Source: Alistipes sp.
GTDB lineage: Bacteria; Bacteroidota; Bacteroidia; Bacteroidales; Rikenellaceae
Length of the DNA: 64,000 nucleotides
Assembly: GCA_020026335.1 (NCBI GenBank)
Contig: JAHHQO010000003.1
Coordinates: forward strand, 62,001 to 126,000
Direction: 5' to 3'
Shown here: positions 53,044 to 61,945 of the stretch, one piece after another
Layout of the letters: each line of letters opens with the position of its first letter
Numbering within the stretch: the stretch's first letter is position 1
The notes under the pieces: model-generated
The model's input: only the letters and a program-made list of their open reading frames with translations
Database searches by the model: none
Told to the model about the DNA's origin: nothing
Made by a program: the position numbers and the translations under genes

Positions 53044-54261
53044 ATGCTGACACTGCTGACAACCGAAGCTGCGGTATCCTTTGCTGACAAGATGGACAAG
53101 TTCGTCGACAGCACGGGTATCGCCAAGTTAGTGGCTGATGGTTCGGGTTGGGGTCCTCTGGTGATGATTCTCGTTGCCTTCTTCCTGCTCTATCTGGCCA
53201 TTAAGCACAAATTTGAACCTCTTTTGCTCTTCACCATCGCATTTGGTATGTTGCTCGCCAACCTGCCGGGTGCAGAACTTTATCACACGTCACTTTTCGA
53301 AGGCGGTCATATCGACTGGCAGAACTTTTACAGCACAGCCGGTCTTCTGGATTACCTCTACCTGGGTGTCAAACTGGGTATCTATCCCTGTTTGATTTTC
53401 ATCGGAGTGGGTGCCATGACCGATTTCGGGCCTCTGATTGCCAACCCCAAGAGCTTCATGCTGGGTGCGGCTGCACAGATTGGTATCTTCGCTACATTCA
53501 TCGGTGCCTGCTGGCTGGGCTTCTCCGATGAGGCAGCCGGTTCTATCGGTATCATCGGCGGCGCCGACGGTCCCACGGCCATCTACCTCACCTCGAAGTT
53601 GTGTCCCGACCTGCTGGGTCCCATTGCTGTGGCTGCTTACTCCTATATGGCACTCGTGCCCGTGATTCAGCCGCCCATCATGCGTGCGCTGACCACCAAG
53701 AAGGAGCGTGTCATCAAGATGAAGACCCTGCGTACCGTGTCGAAGAAGGAGCGTATCCTCTTCCCCGTGGTGCTGACTGTCGTCATCGCTCTGATTCTGC
53801 CCAGCGCAGCTCCCCTTGTTGGCTGTCTGATGTTGGGAAACCTGATGAAGGAGTGCGGTGTTGTAGATCGTTTGAGCAAGACCGTGCAGAACGAGTTGAT
53901 GAACATCGTGGTCATCTTCCTCGGTATCACTGTCGGTGCAACCGCTACCGCAGAGTCGTTCCTCAATGTTGCAACCCTGAAGATTCTCCTTATGGGTATC
54001 GTTGCATTCTGCCTCGGTACCGCAGGTGGCGTTCTTCTGGCCAAGTTCATGAACCTCTTTGTCAAGGAGGAGAACAAGATTAACCCTCTGATTGGTGCAG
54101 CCGGTGTTTCTGCCGTTCCCATGGCAGCACGTGTGGCTCAGACCGTAGGTCAGGAGGAGAATCCTTCGAACTTCCTGCTCATGCACGCCATGGGTCCCAA
54201 TGTGGCCGGCGTGGTAGGTTCAGCCGTTGCAGCCGGTATGCTGATGGCATTCCTCGGCTAA
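53044..54261 (+). CDS. Sodium-pumping decarboxylase beta subunit (OadB/MmdB family)
   Basis: The beta subunit decarboxylates carboxybiotin and exports sodium. The 405-residue protein has about ten hydrophobic segments and the signatures GVGAMTDFGPLIANP near residue 120, GGADGPTAIYL near 175 and NPLIGAAGVSAVPMAARV near 344, containing the family's conserved Asp and Asn. The ATG at 53044 is preferred over an in-frame TTG at 53026 that overlaps the biotin gene. The operon ends in a terminator 20 bases on. Confidence 0.94.
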   Translation: MLTLLTTEAAVSFADKMDKFVDSTGIAKLVADGSGWGPLVMILVAFFLLYLAIKHKFEPLLLFTIAFGMLLANLPGAELYHTSLFEGGHIDWQNFYSTAGLLDYLYLGVKLGIYPCLIFIGVGAMTDFGPLIANPKSFMLGAAAQIGIFATFIGACWLGFSDEAAGSIGIIGGADGPTAIYLTSKLCPDLLGPIAVAAYSYMALVPVIQPPIMRALTTKKERVIKMKTLRTVSKKERILFPVVLTVVIALILPSAAPLVGCLMLGNLMKECGVVDRLSKTVQNELMNIVVIFLGITVGATATAESFLNVATLKILLMGIVAFCLGTAGGVLLAKFMNLFVKEENKINPLIGAAGVSAVPMAARVAQTVGQEENPSNFLLMHAMGPNVAGVVGSAVAAGMLMAFLG

Positions 54262-54280
54262 TCGCAAGGACATATATGGA

Positions 54281-54313
54281 GCGTGGCAACCCGATCGGTT
54301 GCCACGCTTTTTT
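54281..54313 (+). terminator. Intrinsic terminator of the decarboxylase operon
   Basis: GCGTGGCAACC pairs with GGTTGCCACGC and runs into six T. Confidence 0.92.
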
Positions 54314-54727
54314 GTGTTTTGGTGTGAAGGGGCGTGGGGTGTCGGGCGCAACCTTGAATATGCCTGCCCACGTGATTGCTCTGTCACTTATATCATATAG
54401 GCGTTGGTGCGTGATGACCTGCGAGCAAGAAATGCCCGTGCCATGATACTTTCCACTTCCTACATATAATGTGTAGGATATACCCGCAGCCATTGCACTG
54501 CACGCCGCTCGAAAAGAGCCCCGAACCACTCCCGAAAACCGCCCACGGATAAGCCCCTTTGCGAGGGGATAAAAAGAACGATTTTGGCGTGTGGGGGAGA
54601 CGTGCGAAAAAATTATCGCAAAGACCGCCCTCGATAGTAATTCCCGACACACCGATTGAGAATTAGCCACTTGAGTGGGGCATAATCGGGTCGAAACCCG
54701 CTGAAAAAGCAAAATTTTTCGGAGTAA
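54314..54727 (+). other. Intergenic region before the ribosomal operon
   Basis: About 410 bases with no convincing gene. It has small hairpins (CCCCT-TTGCG-AGGGG at about 54554, CGGGT-CGAA-ACCCG at about 54688) and a G-rich start. No tRNA structure is formed. Confidence 0.5.
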
Positions 54728-54759
54728 TTTGTGTAATGTAAAAACTTTTCGTATCTTTG
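54728..54759 (+). promoter_or_regulatory. Promoter of the rplM operon
   Basis: TTTG (54728-54731), a 20-base spacer and TATCTTTG (54752-54759) match the consensus exactly. The predicted leader is about 50 bases. Confidence 0.9.
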
Positions 54760-54816
54760 CGCACCCATAAAATATGGGAAACGGATTACAAACAAGTTAA
54801 ATTAAACGTAAAAACA

Positions 54817-55272
54817 GTGGATTCATTAAGCTACAAGACTATCTCGGCCAATGCAAAGACTGTCACCAAAGAGTGGGTGGTAATCGATGCTACGAACGAG
54901 GTATTGGGACGTCTTGCTTCGCAGGTCGCAAAGATCCTCCGCGGCAAGAACAAGCCTTGCTACACTCCTCACGTAGATTGCGGTGACTATGTTATCGTTA
55001 TCAACGCTGACAAGGTGAAGCTCACAGGCAAGAAATTGACCGATAAGGTTTATGTGCGTCACACAGGTTATCCCGGTGGCCAGCGCTACACTACTCCCGC
55101 CGACTTTTTGGCGAAGAAGCCTACCGCACTGGTAGAGAAGGCAGTTAAGGGTATGCTTCCCAAGACCCGCCTCGGTGAGCACCTGCTCGCAAATTTGAAG
55201 GTATATGTAGGCGATGAGCACCCTCACGCTGCACAGAACCCCAAGGTTATTAAGTTAAACGAGATTAAGTAA
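54817..55272 (+). CDS. rplM: 50S ribosomal protein L13
   Basis: L13 is an early-assembling 50S protein. The GTG at 54817 (reading as Met-Asp-Ser-Leu-Ser-Tyr) is chosen because family similarity begins there; the longer frame from 54757 starts inside the promoter. The 151-residue protein includes EWVVIDATNEVLGRLAS, VDCGDYVIVINADKV and the C-terminal KVYVGDEHPHAAQNP, all diagnostic. rpsI follows by 5 bases. Confidence 0.96.
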   Translation: MDSLSYKTISANAKTVTKEWVVIDATNEVLGRLASQVAKILRGKNKPCYTPHVDCGDYVIVINADKVKLTGKKLTDKVYVRHTGYPGGQRYTTPADFLAKKPTALVEKAVKGMLPKTRLGEHLLANLKVYVGDEHPHAAQNPKVIKLNEIK

Positions 55273-55277
55273 GAGTT

Positions 55278-55664
55278 ATGGAAGTTGTAAACACCGTAGG
55301 TCGTCGTAAGGCCGCTGTGGCTCGCGTATACGTGAAGCCGGGTAAGGGACAGATTACAATCAACCACAAAGAGCTTGCTGTCTATTTCCCTCTCGAAATT
55401 CTCCAGTTCCAGGTAAAGCAGCCCCTCGTTGCTACCAACACTTTGGAGAGCTATGATGTAACCATCAACCTCGACGGTGGTGGTATCAAGGGTCAGGCAG
55501 AGGCCGCTCGTCTGGGTATCGCACGTGCATTGTGCGAGATCGACGCTGAGATGCGTCCTACCTTGAAGAAGGCAGGATTCCTCACTCGTGATCCCCGCGA
55601 GGTTGAGCGTAAGAAGCCCGGTCAGCCCGGAGCACGTCGTAAGTTCCAGTTCAGCAAGCGTTAA
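55278..55664 (+). CDS. rpsI: 30S ribosomal protein S9
   Basis: S9 reaches its C-terminal tail into the P-site of the 30S subunit. The 128-residue protein begins EVVNTVGRRKAAVARVYV and ends RKKPGQPGARRKFQFSKR, with the invariant basic tail and terminal Lys-Arg. It follows rplM by 5 bases, the usual L13-S9 order. Confidence 0.97.
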   Translation: MEVVNTVGRRKAAVARVYVKPGKGQITINHKELAVYFPLEILQFQVKQPLVATNTLESYDVTINLDGGGIKGQAEAARLGIARALCEIDAEMRPTLKKAGFLTRDPREVERKKPGQPGARRKFQFSKR

Positions 55665-55853
55665 TCACGAACGACCGGAATTTCGGCAAGTACGATTGCG
55701 GTTCGAAATCGGCAAGACTGCAGATTTGTTATTTGTATTACCTACCGATTGCCACAATCGCGGAAAACTCCCTCGGACCACTACCCGTTGGGTTTTGCTA
55801 CCGCAGGAGTTGCAGAAAAGAGAATTAAAATTATTTAACAGATTCGAATTAAA

Positions 55854-56708
55854 ATGTCACGTACAGATTTTAATACATTATTGGAGGCCGGCGCACACTT
55901 TGGTCACTTGAAGCGCAAGTGGAATCCCAAAATGGCTCCCTATATCTTCATGGAGAAGAATGGCATCCACATTATCGATTTGCACAAGACTGTGCTGAAG
56001 ATCGATGAGGCTGCCGCTGCCATCAAGCAGATTGCCAAGAGTGGTCGCAGAGTGCTGTTCGTAGCCACCAAGAAACAAGCTAAGGAGATTGTTGCCGAAA
56101 AGGTAGCAGCCGTAGGTATGCCTTACGTTACTGAGCGTTGGGCAGGCGGTATGCTTACAAACTTCCCCACAATACGTAAGGCCGTTAAGAAGATGGCAAC
56201 CATCGACAAGATGACTGCTGACGGCACATTTGATAATTTCTCTAAGCGTGAGAAGCTCCAGATTTCGCGTCAGCGCGCCAAGCTCGAGAAGAACTTGGGT
56301 TCTATCGCTGACCTGACTCGTCTTCCCGCAGCTCTGTTCGTTATCGACGTTCAGAAGGAGGCTAACGCAGTAAAAGAGGCTAAGCGTTTGAGCATCCCCG
56401 TATTTGCAATGGTTGATACTTGTTGTGATCCGACCAACATTGATTACGTTATCCCTGCAAATGACGATGCAACCAAATCAATCGGCGTAGTTCTCGATGC
56501 TATGTGCGCAGCTATCGCTGAGGGCGCAGAGGAGCGCAAGCTGGAGAAGGAGAAAGAGGCTCAGGAGAATGGCGAGCAGGCTAAGAAGGAGTCGAAGCCC
56601 CGCGTAAAGAAGGCCGTTAAGGCTGACTTCAACGCTGAGGAGGAGACTTTGGCCGAGGTTGTCGCTGCCGTAGAGACTCCCTTCGAGAAGCCCGCTGACG
56701 AGGAGTAA
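55854..56708 (+). CDS. rpsB: 30S ribosomal protein S2
   Basis: S2 binds the 30S head late in assembly. Family motifs include LLEAGAHFGHLKRKWNPKM near the N-terminus, ERWAGGMLTNFPTIRK near residue 93 and VDTCCDPTNIDYVIPANDDA near 188. At 284 residues it is longer than usual because of a Lys/Glu-rich C-terminal tail, common in Bacteroidetes. The 189-base gap after rpsI has no consensus promoter that I can find and may be a regulatory leader. tsf follows, the standard S2-EF-Ts pair. Confidence 0.96.
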   Translation: MSRTDFNTLLEAGAHFGHLKRKWNPKMAPYIFMEKNGIHIIDLHKTVLKIDEAAAAIKQIAKSGRRVLFVATKKQAKEIVAEKVAAVGMPYVTERWAGGMLTNFPTIRKAVKKMATIDKMTADGTFDNFSKREKLQISRQRAKLEKNLGSIADLTRLPAALFVIDVQKEANAVKEAKRLSIPVFAMVDTCCDPTNIDYVIPANDDATKSIGVVLDAMCAAIAEGAEERKLEKEKEAQENGEQAKKESKPRVKKAVKADFNAEEETLAEVVAAVETPFEKPADEE

Positions 56709-56748
56709 GCAATTAGAGTAAATTAACAAATTTAAAACACAAAGAACT

Positions 56749-57579
56749 ATGGAAATCAAAGCAGCTGATGTGATGAAGCTCCGTAAGATGACCGGTGCCG
56801 GTATGATGGACTGCAAGAAGGCCCTCGTAGAGGCAGAAGGTGATTATGCACGAGCTCAGGACATTATCCGCGAGAAGGGTAAGCTCGTTGTTGCAAAGCG
56901 TGCAGACCGCAACGCCAGCGAGGGTGTTGTCGTAACTAAGGTCGTAGGTCAGAAGGCTTATATCCTCTGCCTGGCATGTGAGACTGACTTCGTAGCACAG
57001 AACGCTGAGTATACAGCTTCTGCTAACGAGATGCTCGAGATCGCTGTTGCAGCTGATGCAGCTGATCGTGACGCGTTGTTGGCAACCAAGAACGCCGAGG
57101 GTCACACTGTAGAGGAGATGGTTACCGAGAAGTCGGGTCAGACCGGTGAGAAGATCGAACTGGCTTACTACGCACGTATCGAGGCAGGTTTCTGCGCAGA
57201 GTACGTTCACTTCAACAAGAAGCTCGGTACTGTTATCGGTTTCAACGTAGAGGTTCCCGCCGAGGTGGCACACACTGTTGCCATGCAGGCTACCGCTATG
57301 GCTCCTATCTCAATCGACGAGCACGACTGCCCCGCTGATGTAGTGGCACACGAGCGTCAGATTGCAGTAGAGGCTATGAAGCAGGATCCCAAGAACGCCA
57401 ACAAGCCCGAGGCTATTCTCGAGAAGATTGCAGAGGGTAAGATGCGTAAGTTCTTCGAGGAGAACACTCTGTTGAACCAGTGTGTAGTTGGTGAGAAGGA
57501 GACTATCGCCGAGTACATCAAGAAGGCAAACAGCGAGGCTACCGTAGTTGCTTACAAGCGTTTTGCTTTGGGTGAGTAA
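56749..57579 (+). CDS. tsf: Translation elongation factor Ts
   Basis: EF-Ts exchanges GDP for GTP on EF-Tu. The UBA-like N-terminus contains LRKMTGAGMMDCKKALVEA and the dimerisation core includes IELAYYARIE and VHFNKKLGTVIGFNVE. The 276-residue length is normal. It is the last gene of the ribosomal run and is followed by a strong terminator. Confidence 0.97.
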   Translation: MEIKAADVMKLRKMTGAGMMDCKKALVEAEGDYARAQDIIREKGKLVVAKRADRNASEGVVVTKVVGQKAYILCLACETDFVAQNAEYTASANEMLEIAVAADAADRDALLATKNAEGHTVEEMVTEKSGQTGEKIELAYYARIEAGFCAEYVHFNKKLGTVIGFNVEVPAEVAHTVAMQATAMAPISIDEHDCPADVVAHERQIAVEAMKQDPKNANKPEAILEKIAEGKMRKFFEENTLLNQCVVGEKETIAEYIKKANSEATVVAYKRFALGE

Positions 57580-57600
57580 TTACAAATTCCTCAATAAATA

Positions 57601-57648
57601 AATTTCCGGATACTTCGGTTCGCCGAGGTATTCGGAAATTTTTTTTTG
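57601..57648 (+). terminator. Intrinsic terminator after tsf
   Basis: An 18-base-pair stem (with two wobbles) closes on a TTCG loop and is followed by nine T. Confidence 0.93.
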
Positions 57649-57762
57649 TCGGTAGGCGAGTGAGGAGGAAGAGAAAGGGCGTGACAGGCGCGATGAAAAG
57701 AAGGTGAAAGACTCGCATCGTCAGTTCCACATATTCACCATTACTCAAAATCGACAACCCAT

Positions 57763-57801
57763 AAAAAGGTCGGCACTTTCAACGAGAGTGCCGACCTTTT
57801 G
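57763..57801 (-). terminator. Intrinsic terminator of the AddA-like gene
   Basis: On the minus strand AAAAGGTCGGCACT pairs with AGTGCCGACCTTTT around a short loop, with T5 following. It could also act on the plus strand. Confidence 0.88.
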
Positions 57802-57838
57802 TGTTCTAATGTATTTGGGGAGTAGGGTATGAAGCCCA

Positions 57839-60800
57839 CTATTCCACCTCGATAATGCGACCCAGCTTCACATACCATAAATAGCCCTTCGGATGGGGAT
57901 AGCCCATCTGACGGAGCAGGTCGAGGTAGTCGCTGATTTGCGTACCGTGCGCCTTGATGATGTTGTCGCCGAATTTGTAATCCACAATCACCACGCGCTC
58001 GCCGTCAATCATCACACGGTCGGGACGCTTGCTCTCTCTCGAGCCGGGAATGATGATGTCCTGCTCGTTGATGACCTTGCGCCACGAGCCGTGGAACCAG
58101 TCATGCACACGCTCGTCACTCATCGCTTCCGAGATGCGCTGCTTCAGTTCCATCGCTCCCTCTGCCGAGAGCTTGCCGTCGCGCTCCATGTTATCTACTT
58201 CGGTAAGAATATCCTCCTCGTTCACGGCATTCTCGAAGGCCTTGTGCATCATGATACCGAGGTTGCGCGGCGAGATGATGTCGTGCTCGCCATCTTCGAG
58301 GTAGCGTTTCGAAGGGAGTTTCAACTTGGGCTGTGGCTCCTCCGAAAGGTAGTTCTCCAAGACGATGTAGTTGTCCTGCGCCTCTTTCTTTTGCTTTTCG
58401 GGACCCGTGAACTCTCCAAATTCGAATTTCAGCCCTGCGTCCGAAGAACTCTTGTGACAAGGGGGCATGTGGCTGTCGGGCGCGTCCTGCAAATTCTGAA
58501 GTGATGCCATCAGCAACGCGCCTACATTGTTGATGCCCGACTTGCTCTCCATCTTTTTCGCCGGTACGAAGATGTGGAGCGACTCCTTGGCACGGGTGAG
58601 TGCCACGTAAACCAGATTGATGTTGTCCACATGAGAATAGACCAACTCGCGGTAGTAGTCCTCCGAGAAGTGGGAGTCAGCCATCTTCTTCTGATATTTG
58701 ACGGGCAGACGACCGATTTCGTCATCCGTGTCACGTGCCTCCGCCCAGATGATGTTGCGCACCTGTCCCTGCGATACGGGGGGCAGCGTCCACGAACAGT
58801 AGGGGAGAATGACAGCGCGCTGCTCCAAACCCTTGGCCTTGTGTATGGTGGTGATTTCTATGGTCGATTCGCTCTTCTCCACCGAAATGGACTGCTGCGC
58901 GCCCTGCTCCTCCCACCATTCGAGGAAGAGGGCGATGTCGGCAATCTTCTTGGAGCAGAAGGCTATGATTTGCTCGTGGAGTGCCTGTATGTAGGCCGTC
59001 TGCAACTTGTCGCTCTGCAACTCGTGCTCGATGATAATCTTCTCGAACGCCTCCTCGGGGGATACGGTCTTGATGGAGTTGAAGAAGCGTTGCTTCTCCT
59101 CCGAGAGCTCCTCATCGAAGGGGCGGTGGAGGTAGTGGTTGTAGATGGCGCGACTCAACAGGTCCTTGGGGCTGATGGCCAATTTCAAGGCAGCGATGAT
59201 GAAGGTGCAGATGGGGGCATTGCCGATGATGAGTGCCTCGCGCGTCATCACATCGAAATGGTATCGGGGGTCTTTGTTGTGTTGTTTGAAGTCGAGCAGC
59301 TGGGTGGCGACCCGACTGCCCTCGCTGGCCTTGCGCACCAGAATCATGATGTCGGAGGGCTTGTAGCCCTTGTCGATGAGCGATTTGATGCACTCGATGA
59401 CGGGCGGTTCCTCCTCGAAGGTCTCCACCGAGATGTAACCCTCGTTCTGCGAGGTGTGACAGGGTTGCTGAGCGTGTCGGTAGTAGGCATTGGTGAGGGT
59501 CACGCTCAATTCATCGGCCGACTCTTTGCTGAGTGTTCCCTTCTCAACGGCACTTTTGAGGGTCATCTCCAACGCCTTGGAGTCTATCTCCACCATGCGG
59601 CCGATGATGCCGTTGTTGAACTCCACCACATTTTTCTCACTGCGGTAGTTCTCCTCCAACACCTTGATTTCGGTGTCCTCCTCGCCCAGCGCGTGCCGAG
59701 CCTTGCTGTGGAGAATGCGCCAGTCGCCACCACGCCAGCGGTAGATGGATTGCTTGATGTCGCCCACGATGAAGACCGATGACTCCTCGCTCTGCGACAT
59801 GGCATTCTGCAAGAGGGGCAGGAAGTTCTCCCACTCCTTGGTCGAGGTGTCCTGAAATTCGTCTATCATGAAGCGGCTGTAACGGTTGCCCACCTTTTCG
59901 TAGATGAAGGGGGCATCGTTGTTGCCGATGAACTCCGCCAGAATGTGCTTGGTCTCTGACAACAGCATGATGTTCTGACGGTTGCACATCTCCTGTACCT
60001 GCTCGTAGAGGTCGGACAGCAGGGCGAAACTGCGGTAGTTCTCGCGGATAAGACTGCACGTGTTGGCCTCGCGCTCCGTGGTGTCGTATATCTTGCAGAT
60101 GTCTGCAAAGTAGCCCTGCAAACGGGGTACGATGGAGACACCCTCGGCAGGAGTTTTGACGGTGCACCACTCCTTGGGGTCGTCGAATTTCTTGCGTGAA
60201 GCATCGCTCGGTGACTTTATCTCGCCCGAAGCAATGGTGTAGAATATCTTGGCAATGCTGCGTGTCGCGCCGCCCTTGAAGTGGGTGTAGTTCAGTTGCA
60301 GGGAGTCGAGCAGCGATACCGCCTCTTGAGCGACCTTCTGCAACCGGGCATGGGACTGCTTCACACGTTGGGTCATGCGTTCGACTATGTCGCGCAACTC
60401 GTCCTTGGATTTGGCGTTGATGATGTTGGCGCGGTTCTCCTCCTTGAAAAGCTCCTTGCCCAACAGACGGATGCTGTCGCGAATGTCCCACTTGTCGCTG
60501 TTCTCGAGTCGCTCCTCCGTAAATTCGGTCATCCATCGCAACAAATCCTGCTTCACGGTCACCTCCTCGATGAGCGAGTCGGTGCTCTTGGTCAGCAGGT
60601 TGGCGGTCTCCAACTCGATGTTGTAGTTCAGGTCGATGCCCAGCTCCTTGATGAAGGCGCGCATGATGCGCTGGAAGAATTTGTCGATGGTAAGCACCGT
60701 GAAACGCGAGTAGTCGTGCAAAATCCTGTTGCGCACCTCCTTGGCGCGGTCGCGTATGGTGCGCTCGTCGAGTTGCAGCTCCCTCTCCAGCGTGGAGAGG

Positions 60801-61003
60801 TACTCGCTGGGTTTGTTCGATGCCAGCTCGTCCACGCGCTTCAAGATTCGGGTCTTCATCTCCTCGGTGGCCTTGTTGGTGAAGGTCACTGCCAAAATAT
60901 GGCGGTAGAGTGACGGCTCTTTGATGACATCGTAGATGTATTGATAGACAAGCTGGTAGGTCTTACCCGACCCGGCACTTGCATTGAGGATTTTGGCTCG
61001 CAT
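57839..61003 (-). CDS. UvrD-type helicase-nuclease (AddA/RecB-like)
   Basis: This is the helicase-nuclease of a double-strand-break resection complex. The start at 61003 (MRAKILNASAGSGKT) places Walker A at residues 9-15; a longer frame adds 117 unrelated residues. SF1 motifs follow: AVTFTNKATEEM, FMIDEFQDTSTKEW (motif II), GDIKQSIYRWRGGDW (III), TIHKAKGLEQRAVI (V) and LVYVALTRAKESLH (VI). The C-terminal nuclease has RPDRVMIDGERVVIVDYKFG with the Asp and Lys of the PD-(D/E)XK site. At 1054 residues it is complete. The AddB-like partner lies on the opposite strand from 61946. Confidence 0.9.
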   Translation of the reverse strand: MRAKILNASAGSGKTYQLVYQYIYDVIKEPSLYRHILAVTFTNKATEEMKTRILKRVDELASNKPSEYLSTLERELQLDERTIRDRAKEVRNRILHDYSRFTVLTIDKFFQRIMRAFIKELGIDLNYNIELETANLLTKSTDSLIEEVTVKQDLLRWMTEFTEERLENSDKWDIRDSIRLLGKELFKEENRANIINAKSKDELRDIVERMTQRVKQSHARLQKVAQEAVSLLDSLQLNYTHFKGGATRSIAKIFYTIASGEIKSPSDASRKKFDDPKEWCTVKTPAEGVSIVPRLQGYFADICKIYDTTEREANTCSLIRENYRSFALLSDLYEQVQEMCNRQNIMLLSETKHILAEFIGNNDAPFIYEKVGNRYSRFMIDEFQDTSTKEWENFLPLLQNAMSQSEESSVFIVGDIKQSIYRWRGGDWRILHSKARHALGEEDTEIKVLEENYRSEKNVVEFNNGIIGRMVEIDSKALEMTLKSAVEKGTLSKESADELSVTLTNAYYRHAQQPCHTSQNEGYISVETFEEEPPVIECIKSLIDKGYKPSDIMILVRKASEGSRVATQLLDFKQHNKDPRYHFDVMTREALIIGNAPICTFIIAALKLAISPKDLLSRAIYNHYLHRPFDEELSEEKQRFFNSIKTVSPEEAFEKIIIEHELQSDKLQTAYIQALHEQIIAFCSKKIADIALFLEWWEEQGAQQSISVEKSESTIEITTIHKAKGLEQRAVILPYCSWTLPPVSQGQVRNIIWAEARDTDDEIGRLPVKYQKKMADSHFSEDYYRELVYSHVDNINLVYVALTRAKESLHIFVPAKKMESKSGINNVGALLMASLQNLQDAPDSHMPPCHKSSSDAGLKFEFGEFTGPEKQKKEAQDNYIVLENYLSEEPQPKLKLPSKRYLEDGEHDIISPRNLGIMMHKAFENAVNEEDILTEVDNMERDGKLSAEGAMELKQRISEAMSDERVHDWFHGSWRKVINEQDIIIPGSRESKRPDRVMIDGERVVIVDYKFGDNIIKAHGTQISDYLDLLRQMGYPHPKGYLWYVKLGRIIEVE

Positions 61004-61181
61004 GATGTTGATGTTTGGTAATCGGAGAGTAAAAATAGTAAATTTTTGTCGAATTTGAAAACTTGTTCCCGATGCTCGAAGGCAAATATTCGCGGTGCGC
61101 AGGGTCGGAATTTTGAGCCTTGCATTCGGATATTTATGTATTTTTTTGTAAATTAGCAACGGGAATAAATTGAATGAAAAT

Positions 61182-61934
61182 ATGAAAAAATTGATGTTGA
61201 GCCTCTTGATGCTCTCTTTCTCGTTTGTGGCTTCGGCGCAGGTCACCATCTCACCGTCGGCCGGGAAGTCTGCTCCCGTGAAGGATTCAGCCACTGTGGT
61301 GGCTGATTTCAGTCGTGTGTCGTGGTTGCAGTCGTTTGACCGTGTGGTTATCAATGCACCCGTGGATCTTGTCTTTGCGCGTGCCGAGGAGGGCGAGGCA
61401 CCCCAAATCGCCTACGATACCAAGGGCGCAGTCAATTCGAAATTCACTACCGAGGTCAGAGACCGCGTACTGTATATCAACGAAAAGTTCGACCCCAAGC
61501 GCGAGAAGCGCACGGCGGTGAAGATATGGTACAACAGCATCCGTATGCTGAAGGTGACCGATGCCAAGGTTACTTTCGAGGAGCTGTGGGCTGACCCCGT
61601 CATCGACCTGTATGTCGGCGCGCGTTCCGACTTCTCGGCAGAGGTGGCCGCCAAGGATTTGAAGATGGATTTGTCGGGCGAGAGCCTGGCAACCCTCACC
61701 GGCAGTGCCCGTTACCTCGATGTCACTGCTTCGACCGGCAAGGCCGATTTGAAGAATATGGAGGTGATGTCTGCCAAGGTGGTGGCACAGAACGGAGTGA
61801 CGGTGACACTGACCGTCACCGAGCGTCTGGAGGGTCGTGCTTCGGGCGGTTCTTCGGTGCTCTACCGCGGTATGCCCATGATTATACGTGTCCCCGACAA
61901 GTCGGTGGGTCGTGATTTCAGAATCATTCAGTAA
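61182..61934 (+). CDS. Head-GIN-domain (DUF2807) secreted protein
   Basis: The ATG at 61182 gives the signal peptide MKKLMLSLLMLSFSFVASAQ; a TTG 12 bases earlier is less likely. The rest is a right-handed beta-helix-like DUF2807 domain, with SFDRVVINAPVDLVF at the start and repeating strands such as VTFEELWADPVIDLYVGARS (in part) and ATLTGSARYLDVTASTGKA. Such domains are common in Bacteroidetes as periplasmic or outer-membrane adhesive modules. No function is known. It sits between the divergent AddA-like and AddB-like genes, 11 bases before the latter. Confidence 0.8.
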   Translation: MKKLMLSLLMLSFSFVASAQVTISPSAGKSAPVKDSATVVADFSRVSWLQSFDRVVINAPVDLVFARAEEGEAPQIAYDTKGAVNSKFTTEVRDRVLYINEKFDPKREKRTAVKIWYNSIRMLKVTDAKVTFEELWADPVIDLYVGARSDFSAEVAAKDLKMDLSGESLATLTGSARYLDVTASTGKADLKNMEVMSAKVVAQNGVTVTLTVTERLEGRASGGSSVLYRGMPMIIRVPDKSVGRDFRIIQ

Positions 61935-61945
61935 CAGCCGTCATT

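Noticed and set aside
54670..54710. tRNA-like hairpin with GGGTCGAAACCC
   Set aside because: The loop is only four bases, not a seven-base T-loop, and no acceptor stem or anticodon arm can be drawn around it.
54179..54712. Minus-strand frame of 177 codons before rplM
   Set aside because: It crosses the terminator of the decarboxylase operon and overlaps the end of the beta-subunit gene; no domain or promoter fits.
55665..55853. A promoter for rpsB in the rpsI-rpsB gap
   Set aside because: TTATTTG occurs near 55728 but the TA and spacing of the -7 consensus do not fit, and no -33 box is present.
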